Position numbers and translations under genes: made by a program
The notes under the pieces: model-generated
Database searches by the model: none
Seen by the model: only the letters and a program-made list of their open reading frames with translations
Told to the model about the DNA's origin: nothing
NCBI GenBank assembly: GCA_034508935.3
Contig: CM067449.1
Location: 40,302,237-40,366,236, forward strand
Length of the DNA stretch: 64,000 nt
Source: Berghia stephanieae
Taxonomy: Eukaryota; Mollusca; Gastropoda; Nudibranchia; Aeolidiidae
Reading direction: 5' to 3'
Shown here: one piece after another, positions 1 through 13,954 of the stretch
How positions within the stretch are numbered: the first letter of the stretch is position 1
How the letters are laid out: each line of letters opens with the position of its first letter

Positions 1-350
1 CGCAATGCATCAGTGTACATACACACGTACACACTCCACACTCACCTAGGCTCACACAATGCGCAATGGGATCGATTTATATTCAGGTTTTAGTCCAGCC
101 GAGTCATCAATCACGTGATTTCTTGCTGTCCAACTATTGGATATGTCATGTAAACACGCTACTTTGTTCACGGAAGTTGTGTTAACATACTTTGGAGTGT
201 CAAGCTGAACAAAATGACCAATCGTGATGTTAGATATTTGAAAAGCTATGAACACTTTTCACTATATGGGTCACTTTGGGCACATTTTGCAATGTGATCA
301 ATGACCGCGAACACATGGAAAGTTAATGTTCACCATCCTCATTAACTTTT

Positions 351-361
351 GCATATATACC
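351..361 (+). promoter_or_regulatory. Possible TATA box upstream of HYKK-A
   Basis: The motif GCATATATACC lies about 200 bp before the first ATG and is conserved in unit B. Its position suits a core promoter only if the 5' UTR is short and partly spliced. No initiator or other element was recognised, so this is weak. Confidence 0.22.
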
Positions 362-558
362 TCATCAATCAAGTAGAAACAAATATCATTTCACAGCAGA
401 GAAGCAAACATGAAAATATAAAAACATACAAATAATCATCAAGATGATGACGGTGGTGATGATGATCATGACTACTATATATTTGTTGTTTTAAACAAAA
501 GAAATGCAATCTTGAAGTTAAAGGTTTTTTTTGTTCATTTTGATGATCCAGGTCAGTG

Positions 559-787
559 ATGGAGACACCCTGTCCTCACGACATTGACGACCATGTCATT
601 TCGATGCTCAAGAATAATTATAGTTTCACAGTCGTATCATTGAAACCGCTCAACGGATACGTTGACCGAAATTACCATGCTGTGGTAGAACGTGAGCACA
701 GCAATACAGACGTGGAGAAAGTGTGTGATGAAGGATATTTAATGAAAATAGTCAATCATCTAGACTCCAAGTTACCGGATTTTTAAA
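559..787 (+). CDS. HYKK: HYKK-A exon 1 (N-terminal lobe)
   Basis: The exon encodes METPCPHDIDD onwards and includes VSLKPLNGYVDRNYH, the counterpart of the glycine-loop region of HYKK proteins, and the ATP-site lysine in YLMKIVNHLD. A pyrimidine-rich tract ending in CAG at 550 suggests an upstream 5' UTR exon. The frame ends in TAA at 784-786, just before the donor GTGAGT at 788. Confidence 0.8.
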
Positions 788-896
788 GTGAGTTTACTCT
801 TTTTAAATTATCTGTATAAGTATAAGATAAGGTATTTTATAGGACAGCTTCTGGAAGTTGTCAATACTACCGTACACTGAAAGGAATAGTAAAACA

Positions 897-1095
897 AACA
901 AACAAAATAATAATAACAGCTTCAAAAAAAGACAAAAATACCAAACACGGAACGTTTCGGACTCAAAACTCTTCTTCAGTCAACAACAACAAAAAAACCC
1001 AATGAAATCATAAAAACATTAATTTTTTTTAAAAAACAGATTGACGGCGGAGGTTTTTAGTATTTTGTTATCTTTTGGAGCTGTTATATTTAGAC
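897..1095. repeat. Foldback repeat with hammerhead-like motif (family F), unit A
   Basis: A left arm containing AACAGCTTCAAAAA is matched in reverse complement by TTTTGGAGCTGTTAT near 1075. On the minus strand positions 951-979 read CTGAAGAAG, an AT-rich loop, then GTCCGAAACGTT. Related copies lie at 23935-24130, 47285-47375, 47715-47830, 50085-50300 and 50500-50620. It resembles non-autonomous elements that carry ribozyme-like ends. Confidence 0.6.
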
Positions 1096-1578
1096 CTGTT
1101 AATTCTCAGTCAATTAACTGAAATCAGCCAATTCGTCAAATTCAAATATTTAAAAAAAGGAAAGACAGAAATGGAGATAGAAAGAATTCATGAATCGTAG
1201 TCGAATGACCGTAAAGTAATTAGGAATGTTCCACAGCTCTACGCATAGCTCATGGGCCGTTTATTTTTAACGATGGATATATTGCCAATGCTAAGCGACG
1301 CTTTTTAGAATTCCCAATGGTGGTCAATTTTAACTGAGCCCCTGAGTCATAAATTTCACTGTTTCGTCTAAGCCAAAATTGACCACATTTACCTGGTGAA
1401 GAGTAAAAGTATGAAAAAGTAAATGCGAACGCCGGAAGTGCGTTATGTAGACACCTTCAAATCGAAATATGATTACTACAAGCCTAGGACTACTGCTACA
1501 AGCACATCTAGTTTGCCTCACATTGTAAACAAACTGGTTGACCATTTCTACTTTCTTCACTGATTGGGTACCTAACTG

Positions 1579-2288
1579 CCCCCCCCCCCCAGGAAAACGC
1601 GACCGATGCGGCCGCATAATTTGCCACTTACCGCAATGCGGCCGCATAATTCACCTTTTACCGCATAATTATGCAAAATATGGTTTTTAGCGTGAATTTA
1701 TGACCATTCATTGTATAAAGAAAAATGAAACCGAAAAAGTCCGGCGATGTTCCCAAATACGTGACAGTGACTTCCCTTTAACTTTGACAGCCAGGGATTG
1801 GCTTTTTAAGAGAGGTCCCATTTTTCAACCCCGCTAAGCTGCTCCTGTCTCCACCTTGGGATCAACTTGAGAGCCTCACAAAGCTGAAAACTGTACCCGA
1901 GGAGGAGATCAAGAGGTACACCCGGCAGCTTGGGCCCCTCGCGATGAAGAACTCCATCACCTCTTCTGTTGACGTGCCACATTTTTGGCAGTCCATTTCT
2001 GATGAAGTGCCCGCTTTGGCTGCTTGTGCCAAGTGGTACATATACACTATACACCACGATTAACAGCGCTGATACTGAGCGCAGCTTTTCTGTTTACAAT
2101 CTGATATTGTCAGAAAGACGCAGGAGTCTTAGCACAACGTCTCTGCGACATCTAGCTTATCTGTGCTACAACAAAAAATTAAATTTTGAATTTGCGTTGT
2201 AGTTCTTTAATTTTGAATTTGCTAAATGTAAATAAAGCAATGGAAAATTTAGACATCGATTTATTACTTTTCTTTGTTTTGCATAATA
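1579..2288 (+). mobile_element. hAT transposon remnant, unit A
   Basis: The block starts at a run of 12 C followed by AGGAAAACGC, holds several GCATAATT subterminal motifs, and ends in a stretch encoding a hAT-family dimerisation domain. An 8-bp insertion (TATACACT region near 2045) shifts the transposase frame relative to copy B. The right terminus present in B (G run at 25437-25459) is missing here. The rest of the transposase is absent, so this is a short non-autonomous derivative. Confidence 0.7.
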
Positions 2289-2374
2289 AAAAAAACCTGT
2301 TTTTAACATGTTGGACAGAAAATTTAAGGGACGGTTTGAGTCTTTATAATGTTAATTACCTGTATTGGGAGGTT

Positions 2375-2745
2375 TTGATAATTCCCTGAGTCTCTGTCTC
2401 TGGTTCACTCCCCACTGCTGCCCACTTCCCATAATTTCGTTTGGTTTTGATAAGTTTCAGAATAAAGAATTACCCCTCTGGATTCACTCTCCACTGGTAT
2501 ATCTCGTACCTCTCGTAACCCCAGGTTTATTCCCCATTATTGCCCACGTCTATAGTCTCAGGCTCATTTTCTCTTGTGCCCATCTCCCATAGTCCGGCTT
2601 CAACTCTCACTGGCACCCATCTCCAGACCTGCCTAGCATTACGAAAAATTCGTAGAAATACGATTTTTTGTCTTCAGCTACAGAACTTCATACCTCTCTT
2701 TAACTCAATAAAGCACAAGATTTTGAAGGAAAGTTTAGCTTCTTA
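2375..2745 (-). repeat. Degenerate satellite-like units, unit A left
   Basis: The phrases GGTTCACTCCCCACTG and CCCACTTCCCATAA are reverse complements of the satellite at 27840-30340. About two diverged units lie directly left of the mariner-like element, in both duplication units. Confidence 0.55.
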
Positions 2746-2774
2746 GAACCTACAGTGTTTTTTAATTATTTTTT

Positions 2775-3925
2775 TGTGACACTTCAGGTTTGAATAACTC
2801 CCAAGTTATGTAAGATTGGTTTGTTTGTATTTTGCCAAAGATGCAGAATTTATTTAAGTTTTGATTGATTTAAGTTTTAACACTTTGTGCCCTTTGATAG
2901 CTAGATATGACGTCATCGGTAGAAAATGGTAATTTTGAAATAGATCACAATTTACAGCGTGTTTGTTTGATTCATTTCAAGGTTGAATAAGTCAAGAACA
3001 GCTGCAACGAAATCAATTTGGTTTTCAACATAGTGATCCAAATTTATAAAAGTTTTTGTTTTTTTCAGATATCTTACTTGTGATCGTGTGTTTGCGCAAT
3101 CGTCCTCCACGTGACCACCATCATTTTGAATGACAACGTCTCTCCAGTTCGTCCCACGTCTTTTGCAGCATGAGGAACGTGACAGAGCGAATGGCTTCTC
3201 TTATTTTTGTCTTCATGTGGCGCATATCTCTCACGGGAGTTCTAAACACTCTGCTCTTCACTTATTCATATCCTCATAAAAAAAGTCAAGTGTGGTTAGA
3301 TCAGTAATCTTGGAGGAAATCGGACCATCTTTGCCAGTCCATCGGTTTGGGAACTGTTCATTTAAAAATTCCCTCACATTTAAACTCCACTGAAGGGGAG
3401 CTAAATCCTGTTATTGGGAAAAGATGTTAGGTTGAACATAATCAAATTGGGGGACGCCGTATGGTTCTATCATGGTCAGATAGTTTGTTGTTGTCACTGT
3501 CTTGTCATCCCCCTCCCCCAAAGAAAAAGGACCGACCACTCTTTCCCTGGTTAGTTCACACCACTCATTGACTTTTTGTGAGTTGCAACGACACTCGATA
3601 ACGTCATCTGGTTTTTGTTTCCTCCAATGTAGAACATTGTATTTGTGTACATGCCCGGACACGTAAAGGTTGCTTCATCTGAGAAGACAACGTTTTCAGT
3701 GAGTTGTCTGTCAAAGTTCGAGAATCATGTCGGACAAAGCCAAAATAAATTACTTATGTCGAAATTATCCTTTTCTACTGATGACGTCATAACTCAGCTA
3801 CCAGAGGGCCCACAGTGTTAAACCTTATGTCAATCAAAACTAATAAATTCTGCACATGTAGCAAAAAACCGTTTGATGAACTTTTGCACAGCTCTCCAGT
3901 TGTTCAAACCTGAAATATGTCAATA
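2775..3925 (-). mobile_element. Mariner-like DNA transposon with long TIRs, unit A
   Basis: Terminal inverted repeats of about 180 bp are visible: CTTCAGGTTTGAATAACT at the left is matched on the other strand by the right end, and both arms hold TATGACGTCATC. The minus strand between them encodes a degenerate DDE-type transposase (3411-3662): SGHVHKYNVLHWRKQKP, then VVGPFSL, then QFDYVQPNIFSQ. This pattern resembles the Tc1/mariner-like proteins with VSGxVNRHNVRIW found in insects. Several frameshifts and stops make it inactive. Terminal dinucleotides and target duplication are not clear. Confidence 0.68.
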
Positions 3926-4079
3926 AAAATATGTCAATAATTTCTTAAAAACACATTGTATATTCAGGACTTTGGAGCATTTCTGGACCGTGCTGAGAGC
4001 AAATTATTTATTTCTAAAGCTATTCATAGTGACTTCTGTTTTTCCCCTTGAAACTACGAATTTTTGACATTTTAATTAC

Positions 4080-4260
4080 GCAGCTCTGCATCTCCCATAG
4101 TCCCAGATTTATTTTCCCCTGATAACCTCCTCCCATAGTCCCAGGTTCACTCCCCTTTGGTGTTCACTTCCCTGACTGATTCCGTGGTTCACTCCCCCAC
4201 TGCTGCCCACTTCCCAGAACTTCGGACGGTTACGTTGGGTTTCGTAAAAAAGAAACACCC
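4080..4260 (-). repeat. Degenerate satellite-like units, unit A right
   Basis: CCCACTTCCCAGAACTTC and GGGTTTCGTAAAA match the reverse complement of the satellite in unit B. With 2375-2745 this suggests that the mariner-like element was inserted into an older satellite patch. Confidence 0.5.
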
Positions 4261-4395
4261 ACACTACTTTATTTTGAAATAAAAAGGTGATATTGAATTT
4301 TTACTGATTGTTTATTGATATAAACAATGCCTTTGCATTACTGGAATAGAATTTGAGCCACCGCTACCACCACCAATGCATCATTATGATGATGT

Positions 4396-4442
4396 CATCA
4401 TTATCATCATCATCATCATAATCATCATCATCATCATCATCA

Positions 4443-4492
<50 letters not shown>

Positions 4493-4523
4493 ACCTCCTC
4501 GTCCTCATCCTCATCATCATCAT

Positions 4524-4575
<52 letters not shown>

Positions 4576-4594
4576 CCATCAGCATCACCAACAA
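4396..4594 (+). repeat. CAT trinucleotide array beside HYKK-A exon 2
   Basis: A nearly continuous CAT repeat about 200 bp long, with a short CCT interruption, ends about 30 bp before the exon 2 acceptor. The homologous spot in B (32150-32250) has a shorter CCT/CAT array. Confidence 0.9.
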
Positions 4595-4622
4595 CACCCT
4601 CCTCATTGTTTTCTATTTTTAG

Positions 4623-4732
4623 TGGGCCAAAAGCTTGCAATGGATAAACCTAATATCGCTGGAATCAAATGCCAGGAAGAAATCAAGACAGTGGAGGAGA
4701 ATTCTTCTCATCCCTCACAGTTAGAAATGATG
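4623..4732 (+). CDS. HYKK: HYKK-A exon 2 (frameshifted)
   Basis: Acceptor TTTTTAG precedes TGGGCCAAAAGC. The exon begins GQKLAMDKPNIAGIKCQEE and matches copy B. One base is missing near 4696 (GTGGAGGAG against GTGGAAGGAG in B), so the downstream frame is lost. Donor GTAAGA follows. A long CAT array lies directly upstream. Confidence 0.75.
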
Positions 4733-5189
4733 GTAAGATAATATGGGTGGGTAATACGCATGATGCAAGGACAACACAGTATGTCCACTTATCGAGACGT
4801 TCCATATGCTGTTGACCGTGGGTCCTTCAAAACATTCTTTCTTTTGTAACGACAAGTCAAAATAATGGACGTAGAAAATAATTCAACATCATCATAATTC
4901 TATGACACACTCCAGCACGGTTTCCTGGAGCACGGTTTCCTTGAACTCATTCGAAGTTCTTGAATGTTTTCCTTATTATTCTTTGTTGTCATTCCATCAC
5001 TTCATCAAACTATTTTTTTCCTCGAACTAATTTCACCCAGCTAACGTATAAAAAAAAGTAATAATGTATGAGCCCAGGAGGTTCGGCCACTGGTGATTTA
5101 CTGTGACATTGACAGTTACGTATGTGTGTATCTGTCTACACTGCAGATGTATGTATACAATGTGACTTTCTTGTTGATACACAGACACT

Positions 5190-5320
5190 CATATAGATAG
5201 TATGCGCTTGGCTAAGAGGCTCATAACATTGCCATCCGGAAGTATAACGGACCAACACACAAAACTGTGTGTATGCATGAACGTTTATAGTCGGGTTAAT
5301 ACAGTTCAGTGAGCATTACT
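5190..5320 (-). repeat. Dispersed repeat (family G), copy 1
   Basis: On the minus strand this reads GGCAATGTTATGAGCCTC then TTAGCCAAGCGCA, matching 18095-18200 on the plus strand. It is in intron 2 of copy A and has no counterpart in B. No coding capacity was seen. Confidence 0.5.
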
Positions 5321-5507
5321 CATAAACGCGGATGGCAAAAAACAATAACAAAGACACGAGGACGTCATCTTCGAACTATCTATATACTATCGCTGTTTCG
5401 CACGACGAACCTCTTATTTTTATCACGTTGCCATTTGTTCTTATTCCATATAACGTGGTGATTACTCTAACTAGGTATCTAGGGTACTAAGCATATACCA
5501 TAACTCT

Positions 5508-5570
<63 letters not shown>

Positions 5571-5573
5571 CTC
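5508..5573 (+). repeat. CT dinucleotide array
   Basis: A pure CT microsatellite of about 65 bp with two interruptions, inside HYKK-A intron 2. Confidence 0.92.
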
Positions 5574-6640
5574 ATCAAGTCATTTTTCTATATGGCAAGG
5601 CATGGTTTCCTCCAACATTTTTTTATATCCCGATGAGTTCGAGGAAACGGTGCTGGAATGAATGACCCTCCGTCTGAATTTAATATTATGTCGGAATGAA
5701 TTATAGTCAAATTTTTTTATTAATGGCTCGTATTTTTCTGGTTTTCTCAGCTGTCCCTCTATCAAAATTTGTAAAAAATTGTGTCAACCTCTGAATCTAT
5801 TTGTCTTAACTGAATATCGATTTTGGGCCGTGTTCATGCCATATCGAAAAAAATTATTCTCCTGATAATCGCAACACATTGGGATCAGCGAAAATGTTGC
5901 GATTACCCGAAGTTGCAATTAACCGAAGTTTAGTTTCCTGTCCATTGTTGCAACATTTTACACAAATATAGTAAACTCTTACCAGTTATTGTAAAAAATG
6001 TTCTACGTCCACCACAGACTGAGCAATTTGATTGAAACAAAAACCATATGGCAGCCGTGTATAGATATTGACAAGCAAAAGTAGCTTGGATGCAAGCTGA
6101 CATCTTATTCAGATTGGATTAAATTTCACTCTTTTGTTCTCAACATTTGTAACAGTCAAAGAGAGTAGCCGTGATGAAAGACAATAAACTCAAACCAAAC
6201 CAATTGATCACAATGCACAGTTGTCAATTCCAAAACAAACGATATCTCTGTCTCTCATTTCAACTCTCATTGTCTACTGTTGTTGAGAACCTGCCCAGCC
6301 TCCTTTGCCTCCTAGTAAACGGTCGCAAATGACCTCACAAATCCACAATACTGCCCCGCCCTCTTTTGTCTCTAATATGGTGGTGACACACTACTGTAAC
6401 ATTAAACCCCGACCACTCTCAATTCTTCAATCTGTCATAAAAAAACCCATGATAAATTTGATAATGAGATTTTGTTTCATTGATTTCTTAAATTTGTCAC
6501 TTTTGAGGGTGAACATTTGTTGAAATTAACCGAAGTTTGTTGCAATTGAAAAGGTGACTTTTATATAGAATTAAATCCGTTTCCTGGGAAATGTTGCGAT
6601 TAATCGAAAGTTGCGATTAACCTAGTTGCGATTATCCGGA
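5574..6640. other. Intron 2 sequence, no gene seen
   Basis: Unit A intron 2 is about 3.0 kb against 1.0 kb in B, and most of this stretch has no counterpart in B. It contains several variants of GTTGCGATTAACCGAAG, near 5890-5930 and again near 6590-6640, which look like the inverted or repeated ends of an unclassified element. No convincing ORF was found. Confidence 0.4.
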
Positions 6641-6649
6641 GTAGACTGT

Positions 6650-7600
<951 letters not shown>

Positions 7601-7755
7601 TATTATTATCTTATGACTCTTATCCTTCTTCTTGTCATGTTTATTAAAAGTATCTTCATCATAATAATTTTGTTTAGTATTGTTGTCATTATCATTATCA
7701 TTGGCAGTGAAGTCTAATATGTTTTGTTTTGTTTTGTTTTTTTGTTTGTCTGAAG

Positions 7756-7886
7756 GTGTGGATGTAATATATATGGTGTCAGTGCGAAGTTTTCTTAGTG
7801 GTGCTATCCTGGACACAGTAACCTTGACCTCTACCCTTGCCTATGATGTTGGCCATTTTGTCGCCGATATTATTAAAGGTCTTCAG
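7756..7886 (+). CDS. HYKK: HYKK-A exon 3
   Basis: This 131-bp exon runs from GVDVIYMVSVRSFLSG to FVADIIKGLQ and aligns with the human segment around the PGRPI loop and the helix ending in LDKTLQ. Splice sites are TGAAG before it and GTTTGT after it. Compared with B it has several amino acid changes, for example D for G in SGAILD, as expected under relaxed constraint. Confidence 0.78.
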
Positions 7887-7974
7887 GTTTGTATAGTATT
7901 TTAATTCAAGATGAAAATGTAGATTACTGAGGTTTCCATTGAAATGTAAAGAGTACACCACTGATTGATGCTGG

Positions 7975-8036
7975 ACTACTATAAGATGTGGACTGTAAAA
8001 AGTAATGAACAAAAATGAATATAACAGCTTCTGTAA
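7975..8036 (+). repeat. Partial family F repeat end
   Basis: GTGGACTGTAAAAAGTAA followed by ACAGCTTC matches the outer end of the foldback repeats at 47715-47830 and 50085-50300. The rest of the element is missing. It is in intron 3 of copy A only. Confidence 0.5.
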
Positions 8037-8278
8037 CAATAATTCAAGAAGTAATCTATTGCGCCAATTAGAATTCTAAAGACCCAACCTTAACTAATAA
8101 AATACTCTAGCTGTATTCAAGGTACTTGTCGAGAAGTGCATTCTTCGACAAACCAGTAAATTCTACTCTATGCCATAATAATCTGTATTCATTTTGTTAC
8201 TTAAACCTATCATTATACTTGCATTTAATTGACCCATTCTCCTATTTTAAAAAATATTTTAATCACGCATATATACAG

Positions 8279-8453
8279 GGTTTAGAATTCAAGTTTTATG
8301 AGGACTATATACCGTCGTGGAATATGGAAAATATGACTAAGGTGAATGATTTTCTCCATGCTGTTGATAACATAGCGCACAGAAAAGTTGCCGAGGAGGT
8401 ACTCAAGGCTTTCGATACAGATGTTCTTGCAAGAAGAAGGGAATTCCGCAAAT
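8279..8453 (+). CDS. HYKK: HYKK-A exon 4
   Basis: This 175-bp exon encodes GLEFKFYEDYIPSWNMENM through LARRREFRK and is in phase with exons 3 and 5. Its last base is T where B has G, so the residue across the junction reads Cys rather than Gly just before QIHGD. Confidence 0.78.
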
Positions 8454-8639
8454 GTTGTATCTCATTACTTTTTTTTTACTTGCCATAATAACTTTGATTA
8501 TAAGTGTCAAGAGACTATTCAGCAAAAGACTTTCTCTAGATGATGTCTAAAGAGTTTCCAAACTCACTTACAAATAGGGAGCATACATTTCATTTCAAAA
8601 CTTAACTTCTATTATCATAATCATTATTATCATTGCATC

Positions 8640-9441
<802 letters not shown>

Positions 9442-9456
<15 letters not shown>

Positions 9457-12400
9457 GGTTATGGGCCCAGTGCCAACAACAGCAGGTATGCAAGATTAGT
9501 TTTCGATGGGGATGAGCAGAAGTATGAACAATGGGAGATGAAGTTTCTGAGCTACCTCAGGCTACAGAAACTGAAATATGTGATTCTTGCGGGTGAAGGG
9601 GAAGATGTAGACTTTGAAAAGAATGCGGATGCTTATGCTGAGTTGATTCAATTCCTGGACGACAAAAGCTTGTCTTTAGTCATGAGAGATGCAGCTGATG
9701 ACGGCCGAAAAGCCCTCAGGATTTTGCGGGGGTACTATGCCAGCTCAAGCACCCCAAGAGTGATTTCTTTGTACACTGAATTGACATCATTAGCCAAGAG
9801 TCCTACTGAAAGTGTAACAGAGTACTTAATTAGGGCAGAGACAGCAGCATCATCTTTACGAAATGCAGATGAACAGGTTTCTGATAGTTTACTAGTCGCA
9901 ATGGTATTGAAAGGGCTACCTAACTCATACCAAGCTTTTGTAGCTGTTGTCACCCAATCAGAGAAGAAACCGACGTTCAGTGATTTCAAAGTAGCTCTGC
10001 GAAGCTTTGAGGAAACAGAAAAATCAAGAGGAATCTCTACAACCTCAGAAGATTCAGTTTTAAAGTACAAGGCGACGGCTAGGCCCAACTATGCGTCTAA
10101 AATGAAACAACAAAATCCTTCGAAAGAAATACTTTGTTTCAACTGTGGTCAGCATGGACATTTTAAAAGAGACTGTCCAGTAAATAAAACTAAAGCAAAT
10201 AGACTGTGGTGCAGTTTTTGTCGCAAAGATAACCACACTGACAAAACGTGTCGATCGCGAAAGCAAACCTCAACGACCAATAACACGCAGGCACATGCAG
10301 CCTTCCAACCTGATGGAAATGAACATAATTTTGCATTTAAGGTGAATGAACATTTCGATGCATTAAATGTGAATAAGAAAGAGAAACTTCTTTTGGATTG
10401 TGGTGCAACGTCACATATTTTCAACGACTTAACAAAGTTTACCGAATTTGAACAAAACTTCAACCCGATTGAACATTTTATCGAGCTCGCAAATGGCGAC
10501 CGAGCAAATAACCTAGCTCTTAAAAGAGGACAGGTGGAAGTAACAATGGTTGACGACGAAGGCAACAAGTGTAGTGGACAACTCCGCAATGTTCTTTATG
10601 TTCCTACATTCCCTCAGAACATTTTTTTCAGTTCAAGCAGCTGCTGATAATGGAGCAAGTGTGCATTTCAGACAAAATTCTGCAGAATTAATGGACAAAA
10701 GTGGCAGAAAATTTGACATTCATAGGAATGGCAGACTGTATTATCTCCACATTTGTAACAATATAGTAGTTTCAGAAAGTGATACACAAACTGATGTTAA
10801 TGTTAAACAAACGGTGCATGATGTGAATTACACTTTAGATTTACAAGACTGGCATAAAATTCTTGGCCACTGTAACTTTGAAGATGTTAAGAAACTTGAA
10901 CAAGTGGTTGATGTAAATAAAACAAATGGTGAGAATGAGAAAGCTGAATGTGAGATTTGTCTTGAGGGGAAAATGATTAACGTTAAAAATAAAACTCCAC
11001 GCATTCGTTCAGAAGTCCCACTACAGTTGATCCATACCGATTTGGCTGGTCCAATTACCCCAACCTCTAGAGAAGGTTTCAAATATGCTTTGGCATTTAC
11101 CGATGATTTTTCCGGAATGTCCTTTGTGTACTTTCTTAAACAAAAAAGTGACACAGTCTCAGCAACTATGAGATTTTTGGCGGATTCGAGCCCTTATGGG
11201 ATAGTGAAATGTCTGAGGTCAGATAATGGGACAGAATTCACGTCGGGTGAATTTCAGTTGTTGATGCAAGAGAATAAAATATGGCATGAAACCTCTGCTC
11301 CTTATTCTCCACACCAGAACGGTGTCGCTGAACGGAATTGGAGAACCATTTTTGAAATGGGTAGATTTCTTTTGTTAGAGGCTAAACTAGGTAAAGAAAT
11401 GTGGCCATATGCTATCCACACAGCTACATACACCCGTAACAGATGTTACAATAATCGTCTTGGGGATACTCCTTACCATACATTTACTGGTAGAAGACCA
11501 CACTTGTCAAATATGAGACCATTTGGTAGTGAGTGTTATACATATGTACAAAACAAGCAGAAACTTGATGCCAGAGGCACAAGGGGAATATTTGTGGGCT
11601 ACGACAGGAATTGTCCTGCTTATTTAGTTTATTTCCCAAACACTGGAAAAGTGCATAGACACAGGATTGTGAAATTTCTGTCCACCAAAAACAGCGATCA
11701 TGAAAGAGAGAAATCTTTCGCTAACTTTCCAAATGATGAAAATGATGATGAACTAGAACTTAGACCTAGACAAGAAAATGAAGAAATAGAACTAGATGAA
11801 AAAAGCACCCCAATTGTAGTTGTTGACAAAAGAAAGGGAAATTCACATTATCCTAGGCGGGAAACTAAACCACCAAAGTACTTAGATGATTATGAAACTT
11901 GTTATAGAACAAATGTTGATTATGATGATGATGTACATGTTGATAATGATAATGCACATGTTGATTATTGTTACAAAATGTTGTACTGTATTCCCAAAAA
12001 TTACAAAGAAGCAATTGAATCCCCAGCTTCTGACTTCTGGAAGGAATCTATAGCAGAAGAAATTAATGCCTTGAAAGAACATGAAACATTTACTTTAACA
12101 GAGCTTCCAGAAGGCAGAAATGCAGTGGGGGGACGTTGGGTATACACAATGAAAGAAGACTCAAAAGGCTCAAAGTCATACAAAGCTAGATATGTAGCTA
12201 AAGGTTATAGCCAGATTAAGGGTATTGATTACACTGAAACTTTTGCACCAACTGCAAACATTACATCAATTCGGATATTGATGCAACTTGCTTGTCAGTA
12301 CGGCTTGATTTTAAACCAAATGGATGTAAAATCCGCATATCTGAATGCCCCAATTGATGCAGAAATATACATGGAGCAACCAGAAGGCTTTGAAATCAAA

Positions 12401-13528
12401 GATTCAAAAGACAACAAACTAGTTTATAAATTGCAAAAGTCTTCGTATGGACTCAAGCAGTCAGGGAGAAATTGGAACAACCTGCTGCATACTCTTCTAC
12501 TTGAAAATAAGTTTGTGCAGAGCCAGTCGGATCACTGTGTGTACACCAAGTTCACTGAAAATGAAACTGTCATTATTATAGCATGGGTTGATGACCTTGT
12601 TATTGCTGCAAATAATGTAAATGTCATGTCTGATACTAAGAAAGTTCTTAAAGACAGATTTAAGATGAAAGATTTGGGGAATCTATCCTATTTCCTGGGT
12701 ATACAATTTGAGCAAGGGAAAGGATATGTGAAAATGAACCAGAAAAGATACACTCAGAAAATTCTAGAAAGGTTAGATATGACTAATTGCAAACCAAGAG
12801 CAAATCCCTCTGAACAAAAATTTGAGTGGTCAAATGATAGTGATCCAATAGATGAAAGAAAATACAGGGAGGCTGTTGGTAGCTTGATTTATCTTATGAT
12901 ATGCACTAGGCCTGACATCTGCTGGATAGTTACAAAACTTTCTCAACATTTGTCCAGACCATTGGCATGCCATTGGGTGACAGTCAAACATGTATTTAGG
13001 TATTTGAAGGGAACCATTGACTATGAATTAACTTACAGAAGAAGTATTGACAACCTTTCTTTGATAGGGTATAGTGATGCCGATTGGGCTTCAAGTCCTG
13101 ATGATAGGCGAAGCACTTCAGGTTATTGTTTTGGTCTGACATCTAATGGAGCTTTAGTTTCTTGGAAATCTAGGAGACAACCCAGTGTTGCTTTGTCCTC
13201 ATGTGAGGCAGAGTACATGGATCTTGCACTTGCAGTACAAGAAAGCCTTTACTTAGACCAGTTGTTGAAAGACATTGACAGAGAATATCAATCAGGCAAT
13301 GTTTTGATTTTTGAAGACAATCAGGGAACAATCGCTTTAGCCAACAATCCAGTGAACAGACAAAGATCTAAACACATAGACATAAAATTCCATTTTATTC
13401 GCACTGAACTAAGGAATGGAAAGTTTACTTTAAAGTACTGCCCTACTGATGACCTGTTGGCAGATATTATGACAAAGCCTTCAACTAAATTTCAATTGCA
13501 GAAATTCAAATCCTTGATTTTTGGCTAA
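9442..13528 (+). pseudogene. Copia gag-pol coding region, unit A (fossil)
   Basis: Parts in order: a gag capsid-like domain (UBN2-type) from MSNLTGYGPS; two cysteine-rich knuckles, CFNCGQHGHFKRDC (about 10135) and CSFCRKDNHTDKTC (about 10205); an aspartic protease with LDCGATSH (about 10396); an integrase zinc-binding region and core (about 10850-11450, with TDLAGP and SDNGTEF); a reverse transcriptase (about 12060-12900, with QMDVKSAYLNAP and WVDDL); and RNase H (about 13070-13500, with SDADWASS). The family normally makes one polyprotein. About one break is present. Confidence 0.93.
9457..9470 (+). promoter_or_regulatory. Copia primer-binding site, unit A
   Basis: GGTTATGGGCCCAG directly follows the 5' LTR. 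It is complementary to the anticodon region of initiator methionine tRNA (CTGGGCCCATAACC), the half-tRNA priming known from Drosophila copia. Here it lies inside the gag reading frame. Confidence 0.85.
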
Positions 13529-13943
13529 AATATGGTGATAGCCTTGAAAATTGTTTTGGATGTATTATTTTGACACATAATAATGTGAATACTTGTGTTG
13601 ATGAGACTCACATACATGTATTATGATTCTTCTTTTACTTTTATTGTTCTATCAAACAACTTGATAATGTTACATGAATATGAGTCTTATGATTTTGTTT
13701 CTATCTGACATACAAAATTATTAGGGAATGTTTTGCACTTTTAATTTCCTTTTGAAAATTAATATGCACTTGACTTTTAACATTATAACTACATTTATAA
13801 GAAGTTGAGAATTTGTGAGAATCTCAATTAGAATTTCTTCAGTAAGTAACTTGTTTTATTTACTCAATGGATAAACCAACATTTATATATTATAATGGAT
13901 TAATGTACGTTAAAAGTTTTAAATTTCAATTAGAATCATTAGA

Positions 13944-13954
13944 TCAAGTGGGGG
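13944..13954 (+). promoter_or_regulatory. Copia polypurine tract, unit A
   Basis: TCAAGTGGGGG lies directly before the 3' LTR, the place and composition expected of the plus-strand primer. Confidence 0.75.

Noticed and set aside
556-558. GTG start codon before the HYKK ATG
   Set aside because: The frame simply continues through GTG; the next codon is ATG and an acceptor lies just upstream, so ATG at 559 (and 23622 in B) is the natural start.
1330-1647. Minus-strand ORF of 105 codons and its copy at 24311
   Set aside because: It spans the hAT left end and flanking intron, changes frame between units and has no recognised domain.
10149-10589. Minus-strand ORF of 146 codons across the Copia gag region, and its copy at 36060
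   Set aside because: Shadow of the element's coding strand; no recognisable domain, and present only because of the plus-strand codon pattern.
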